Assembly: GCA_021613335.1 (NCBI GenBank)
Contig: JAJTWR010000044.1
Coordinates: forward strand, 4,295,501 to 4,359,500
Source: Whitmania pigra
Taxonomy: Eukaryota > Annelida > Clitellata > Hirudinida > Haemopidae
DNA: 64,000 nt
Direction: 5' to 3'
A model generated the notes under the pieces. It was given only the letters and a program-made list of their open reading frames with translations. It made no database searches and had not been told where the DNA came from. Shown piece by piece: positions 59,094 through 64,000 of this stretch. A program made the translations under genes and the position numbers. Numbering within the stretch: the stretch's first letter is position 1; each line of letters opens with the position of its first letter.

Positions 59094-60090
59094 GTCCCGT
59101 CTCCGATCAGATCGACTGCAGAGCAAAACTTATGAGCAGAGAAGAAGCAAGTTGAGTTAAAACTGAAAATTGCTAGTTGACGAAGAATGACGAAAACTGC
59201 TAGCGTCAATGCAAGCAGGTCGACGATAATATTAATATTATAAAATAATAATTATAATATATTTTGTCGTAATTATTGATAATATTAATATTAATTTTTT
59301 TACTAAAAATTATCTAACTACTATAAAATAACTATAGTAATGTATTTTAGTTAAAAATGCTTAACTACCATTTATCAACGTTAGTTAAATAACTGAACGA
59401 TAAGGACCCGAGTTTTTTATTACAGAATATCACAACAAAGCTCTTATGAAAGCCCAAATCATCTTAGTTATGCGACGGGCTTTAGTCAAATAAATAAATA
59501 AACAATAAGTCTTATGAATAAATATTACCGACGCTGAATTGTGATTGGTCATAACATAACATAACATTTATTTATACTGGTTAATAAGACCGGGATCTGT
59601 GTAATAACCACTCTTTCTTTCTAATATCAAAATTTACGTAGGTATATCTTAAATTAATCTATCGTGGAGATGCTTTGTTCTGCATTATTACCATCTCATC
59701 TGGGCAATCCTTCCAGTGCCGGATTAAGAGAGGTAGACATGGGAGTCGAGGGTATTCGGGAAGCTCGGCTTGAAAGACTTTCAGCTGGCTAGCCGCGTTT
59801 TGACAGCCCTCATGGCTTACGGCTTGGTAACCATGGTTTTATTTTACATTGCCTATGAAAATGTAGTTGCAAAGTCAAATGTGTTCCTCTACTGCAGGGG
59901 TTCCCAACCTTTTTGTGCCCACTGCTCCCTTAGAGGACAAAATGTGGTCCACGACCCCCTATCAAAATTTCTCACTTCACCGTCGTAATCCAGTCAGACT
60001 TTGTCCTACAATTCTCAAAAAATTCCTTTGTTGCCAAATCTTCAGAAAATTGAACAAATGACTCTTTGCTCAAATCAACTTGATCATGAA
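59094..60090. other. Intergenic repeats between RAB3GAP1 copy a and ATR
   Basis: Holds about 130 bases related to the copy b upstream region; AT-rich DNA; a LINE 3' tail (59,451-59,515); a reversed CR1 3' end with internal deletion (about 59,555-59,700, sharing GTGTAATAACCACTCTTT and CTGCATTATTACC with CR1); a hAT-like end CAGTGCCGGATTAAG at 59,714; and a second hAT-like end CAGGGGTTCCCAACCTTTTT at about 59,897. A short hydrophobic frame (ALMAYGLVTMVLFYIAYENV, about 59,806-59,865) is not recognised. Confidence 0.6.
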
Positions 60091-60270
60091 TTTTACGTTA
60101 TCGGCGCTCAAAGCCTTATAAGTCAACCAAAAATTCATTTTTATTCTAAATACATTATTTTTTTTTACGCGCATCATTTTCTAAAGCAAGACCTTTCTAA
60201 CAAAAAAAAATTTATATTTTTAGCTCTACGCGTTCCAGAGCTATTAGATGTCAAAGTTCTTGCTAATACG
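60091..60270 (+). mobile_element. MITE-1 family, partial copy abutting ATR
   Basis: Matches 58,835-59,010 of the full copy, then breaks off at CAAAGTTCTTGCTA. The next bases, ACGATGGTGAAG, resemble both the MITE terminus and ATR coding sequence. Confidence 0.75.
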
Positions 60271-62809
60271 ATGGTGAAGTGTTGTCTTCCCTCCAGAAAC
60301 CAAAAAAAGTGACTTTTAAGGGCAGTGATGGGAAAAATTACGTGATGCTTTGCAAACCAAAGGTGGTTTTTGACGATGTTGCCGAACAAAATGTTTTAAC
60401 TGATGATTAAAACTCGACTGGCCAGGATGATCTTCGAAAGGATGCGAGGCTCATGGAGTTCACAAACATCGTCAACAGATGTCTCAAGAAGCACCAAGAC
60501 TCCAGAAAGAGAGACCTCAGAACTTTTGTGAGGGTTGCTTCTGCTCCTAATTTAAGATTAATTAAAAATTAAATTTATTAAATTCTGAATATGAGATTAA
60601 TTAAAAATTAAATGCAGTATTTTATAATGCAATCACCTTGTCTGAAATGATTGAATTTCTGATTATTAAAACATTTCAATCATTAAAATCATTGTGGTGG
60701 CTAAATGCTGATTGAAATTTATAGGTTTGAAATTAGCAATTATTGTTGAGTTTCATTAACCATCGTTCAGACCGCAACTCCGCTCAACAAGGATTGCGGG
60801 ATGCTCGAGTGGGTGTCGGACACCGCGGGATTGCGGCCGATACTTCTCAACCTGTACAAGGAGAAGGGTTTGCACATGTCCGGCACTGAACTGAGGAATT
60901 GCCAATTACTGCCCAGAGAACCTGTGGAGTTTGTTTCACTTGTATTTCTACTTCAACTTGCTAATTGTATTCAATAGTACTAATTGTATTAATTATACCA
61001 ATTTTAATAATTGTGCTAATCTTTAGGAAGAAATTGAAGATATTCAAGGAAAGATTGCTGCCTAAGCATCCTGCCATTTTCAGTGAATGGTTCCCGAGAG
61101 TGTTTCCTGATCCTACCTCATGGTGAGCATTTTAAAGTGTGAAGCGAACCTGTCAGATTTGTGTGAAGTGTTTGCTTGGATTCTAATTCCGACCCCTGAC
61201 GTCATCAGGTACAGTGCCAGGAGATCTTTCAGGAGAACCACCACGATGATGAGCATGGTGGGGTACATGTTGGGGTTGGGTGATCGACACGGTGAGAACA
61301 TTTTGCTCGATGCCACCTGCGGTGATTGCGTCCACATTGACTTCAGTTGTCTCTTCAACAAGGTGAATGTAATAGCATTAAAATGATGATGGTGATGATG
61401 ATGATGATGATGATGAATTAATTAAAGGAGAGTTGTTGAAATATTTTCTATTACTTTCCAAGGGGGAGACATTTGAATACCCTGAGGTGGTTCCTTTCAG
61501 ATTGACTCACAACATGGTTGTCATGCTTTGAAACATTTTTTAAGTCATTATTAATGATGTTATTGTTGATGTTGTTGTTATATTTATACTTTTTTAAATA
61601 ACTTTTATTATGTTGCTATAATAATAATTATTTTTATTACCTCTGACAGGGGGTCAGAGGATACGAAGGCATCTTCAGAAAGTCTTGCGAGGTGACATTA
61701 AGAGTAATGACTCATTCTCTAATGAGGTTGATATATTTTATTGGATGTATTATAATATTCATGAGTTTGATATGTCTTATCTGAATATTCATTTCTTTTT
61801 GCAATTTGAGCAATTGATCATTTCCTTGGTTACTATTTAAGTTGACTTATTTACATGTTTATATAAATAATACGTTCGAAATATGAGAACTGAATAAAAA
61901 TATTATTTAATACACAATCGAACACAATCAGCATCTTGAAGACCTTCATTTTTGATCCTCTCGTGGAGTGGAAAAAGCCTGCTGGTGGCAAAAACAACCC
62001 TTGAGAAACTGGTGAAATTGTCAACAAACAGGTTGCTAAACATATTCTCATCGTGTGTTCAGCACTTATATTAAAGCCTCACATCAATTATATTTTCTTT
62101 TTTTGTTCATATTTTTGTATTCCCATTTTGATGATTGATGTAATTAATTAATTATTAAGGTTATTATTATTATTCAAATTATTACTAACAATTGTTTAAT
62201 AATGCTGCTTTCATTGCTCTACTAGGCATTCAAAGTTGATTTTTAACTCAAGAATTGCATGAGAAGAATATTTCCTTGAATGTTCTTTTTTTTATTGTTA
62301 TTTTGGTATTCCACTCATTTTTATAATCCTTAAGTTTTTTGCTTGAACGTGGCTTCAAGTGGCGAAAGAATGTCGAGTTGATGTTTTTAACTCCAGATTT
62401 ACAGTTTCCTTTTGAAATTGTAAACATAACTGTTGGACTTTATCTTTTGTTGAGCACTAATTGCAATTGATTAATTAATTCATTCATTATTCATTGAGGT
62501 TTCAGCCTTATTGCTTTACCAGTTTATTTTAAAGGTATTCCCTCCATTCAGCTGTTTATATTTCCAGGCAAAGTCCCACATGAGCAACATCGAGGACCGT
62601 TTGAGGGGTTCCATGAAGCAGAGATACATCGGTCTGCCCCTCTCTGTGGAAGGACAAGTCAGCAGTCTCAGCAGGATTTGAAGACTGAATTATTCACATC
62701 CACAAGTTTACTCAGTTTATTTGAATATTTCACTTTAATTTTTCTGCAGGAAGCAACCGATGAAAAGAATCTCTGTCGCATGTACATCGGCTGGGCTGCC
62801 TACATGTGA
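60270..62809 (+). pseudogene. ATR: ATR kinase-domain to FATC fragment, with an in-frame stop
   Basis: Ten exons: about 60270-60362, 60426-60527, 60771-60932, 61031-61122, 61209-61362, 61463-61519, 61650-61726, 61932-62031, 62568-62657, 62750-62809. They encode SLQKPKKVTFKGSDGKNYVM followed by LCKPK (ATP lysine region), DDLRKDARLMEF, the catalytic loop [31 protein letters not shown], then RLTHNMV, and the C-terminal FATC NLCRMYIGWAAYM. ATR is the apical DNA-damage checkpoint kinase of about 2,640 residues. Only the last 400 or so are here and there is no room for the rest before RAB3GAP1. An in-frame TGA at 62,002-62,004 would remove the last 60 residues. The donor of exon 9 (62,658) costs six conserved residues. 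A truncated copy or pseudogene is likely. Confidence 0.85.
61380..61420 (+). repeat. (GAT)n microsatellite in an ATR intron
   Basis: About eleven GAT/GGT units in a row, in the intron after the catalytic-loop exon. Confidence 0.85.
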
Positions 62810-63041
62810 TCGCAAACTGTTTTATTTTAAAACTTTTTGAACGAGCAAAGCATTTTGACCCTGAATTTTTAAGCCAACCTGAAAACTTTCATCACCTTTG
62901 TGGAAGACTGCGTGCGGCGCAATGAATAACATTTCTGCAATTTGAGTTTAGAGTTGTTTGGTTCTGACACCGTTAGCACTGTGTGTGGGATGCTTTCCAA
63001 TCACTTCACAGTTTAATTATAAAAATAATAAGAATAATAAT

Positions 63042-63047
63042 AATAAA
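63042..63047 (+). terminator. Possible polyadenylation signal of the ATR fragment
   Basis: AATAAA 233 bases after the FATC stop codon, in a run of AATAAT repeats. Confidence 0.4.
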
Positions 63048-63237
63048 CTATGTTTAAATCGTATTTGTATCTGTAAATCTTATTTGTGGGATACTCTGAC
63101 GACTGATTGTTCTCTGACTTGAGAGATTTCGGATTTTCCATTTATTTTTTAATTTCATAAAAATGTTTTTCTTATGAATTTTACAAACCGCATATTAAAA
63201 TTTTAAAACTCAATCGATTGAAGCAACTTGAAGTTCT

Positions 63238-63567
63238 TTATGAGTCGCTTGATCTACTTTCCATATCCACCTCCGTAACTGGAGCGATTCCAATGGCGCC
63301 GAAGTAATCTCTCGGTTCATGTTCGTCCTGGTAACAACAAGTCATCAAATAACAATGTTGTTTGTGGAAACGATTCTAAATTTGATTACAAAGCACCTGT
63401 TCCGCGTGATCCAAGAGTCTTTTAATCAACTCACTTCTGATGCTCCTCTTTAACCTCATAATTTTCTCGACTTTTGGGCCTCCGCTCGGAAGTTTGTGTG
63501 CTCTGACATCATTGCTCTGCAGAACGCACAATAAGGCCAGCATCGTTACAATCAACAAATGCGTCAT
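63238..63567 (-). CDS. Putative secreted neuropeptide-like precursor (86 residues, two exons)
   Basis: Exon 1 (63,397-63,567) encodes a signal peptide (MTHLLIVTMLALLCVLQS, cleavage probably after NDVRA), then a spacer ending MRLKR, a dibasic/monobasic prohormone cleavage site, then SIRSELIKRLLDHAEQ. A CAG|GTGCTT donor and TTACCAG acceptor join it in phase 0 to exon 2 (63,238-63,327), DEHEPRDYFGAIGIAPVTEV and DMESRSSDS, then stop. There are no cysteines in the mature part, no glycine-amide motif at the end, and one possible internal KR (LIKRLL). The layout fits a small peptide hormone. I recognise no family. It is convergent with the ATR fragment. Confidence 0.6.
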
Positions 63568-63595
63568 GATTACTCGAACGTAGAGCTGATCTATT

Positions 63596-64000
63596 TATTT
63601 ATTTTATTTATTTATTTGATTCCGTTGCATAACTAGGATGATTTGGACTTGTTAGTTAGTGTTAGTTATTAAAAATTAATAATATGTATTAGTATAATAA
63701 TAGGGATAAATAATAATAAGTTTAAATAAAAATCACTAAAGTAATTGATTCCGATTTTTGCAAATCCATCTGTATATGATGTCCACACTCGCTGGATTGC
63801 TAAGCAAGGAACTCATATCAGATAGACTTGTATTGAGTCTGATTTCTCTCCTCAGGGCAGATTGGGCCGGACATTCCATGAGGAAATGCTGCACATTTTC
63901 ATCTTCCTGAGGGCACGTCTTGCACTTTCCGTCTGGATGATGTTTTAAGAGAAACAGGTGTTGGTTCAGAGCACATTTTCCAACTCGGAGTCTGGAAATA
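63596..64000 (-). pseudogene. I-type LINE 3' end (zinc-binding tail), continues off the right edge
   Basis: The open frame from the right edge to a TAG at about 63,736 reads SRLRVGKCALNQHLFLLKHH, then CKTCPQEDENVQHFLMECP, the C..C...H....C knuckle that ends I/Jockey-type polyproteins after RNase H. A 3' UTR with CCAAATCATCCTAGTTATGC and an AAATAAATAAATA tail follows (63,596-63,660). It is on the minus strand, its tail pointing at the peptide gene start 29 bases away. Confidence 0.8.

Noticed and set aside
59770..59988. A membrane-protein exon (hydrophobic frame)
   Set aside because: Only about 20 hydrophobic codons, embedded between two hAT-like ends; no match or splice evidence strong enough.

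Overview
The window is animal (metazoan) nuclear DNA, AT-rich and very dense in mobile elements. Genes are split into short exons with GT-AG introns, some only 63 bp. The recognisable host proteins are metazoan: a Rab3 GTPase-activating protein catalytic subunit, the ATR kinase, a cyclic nucleotide-gated channel and a secreted prepropeptide. The mobile elements (CR1, I-type, Ty1/copia, Gypsy, many hAT families, pogo, EnSpm-like, foldback) suggest an invertebrate; I cannot name the taxon.

Layout. 1-3041 (minus): the 5' eleven exons of a RAB3GAP1-like gene (copy b), running off the left edge. 3.1-51 kb: nested transposable elements with almost no host sequence. In order these are an I-type LINE carrying a piece of RAB3GAP1 exon 18; hAT and two Gypsy fragments (6.4-12.3 kb); a CR1 interrupted by a complete hAT (12.3-14.7 kb); a second hAT (14.9-16.1 kb); an EnSpm/CACTA-like element split by a copia element with exact 5-bp target duplication (16.9-23.9 kb); SINE-like and LINE scraps (24.7-25.5 kb); a 4.9-kb hAT inside a Gypsy gag gene, itself holding a LINE, a second hAT and a MITE (29.3-34.2 kb); an orphan CNG-channel exon (36.7 kb); more hAT, CR1 and MITE copies (37-45 kb); and a 4,960-bp foldback-like element with tandem-repeat arms and a 9-bp target duplication (45.8-50.75 kb). 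51,108-59,093 (minus): a second RAB3GAP1-like gene (copy a), reconstructable as 19 exons in one open frame of about 782 codons. 60.27-62.81 kb (plus): a kinase-to-FATC fragment of ATR with an in-frame TGA. 63,238-63,567 (minus): a two-exon, 86-residue secreted peptide precursor. The right edge holds the 3' end of an I-type LINE.

Main conclusions. The two RAB3GAP1-like genes are same-strand tandem duplicates whose shared exons have equal lengths or differ by multiples of 3. Copy a lacks a recognisable catalytic Arg-finger segment, so it may be a non-catalytic paralogue. A 421-bp MITE sits in intron 1 of copy a and is absent at the matching site in copy b, so it postdates the duplication. Target-site duplications (copia TTCCT; hAT 8-mers; foldback and MITE 9-mers) give a clear nesting order for much of the intervening DNA.
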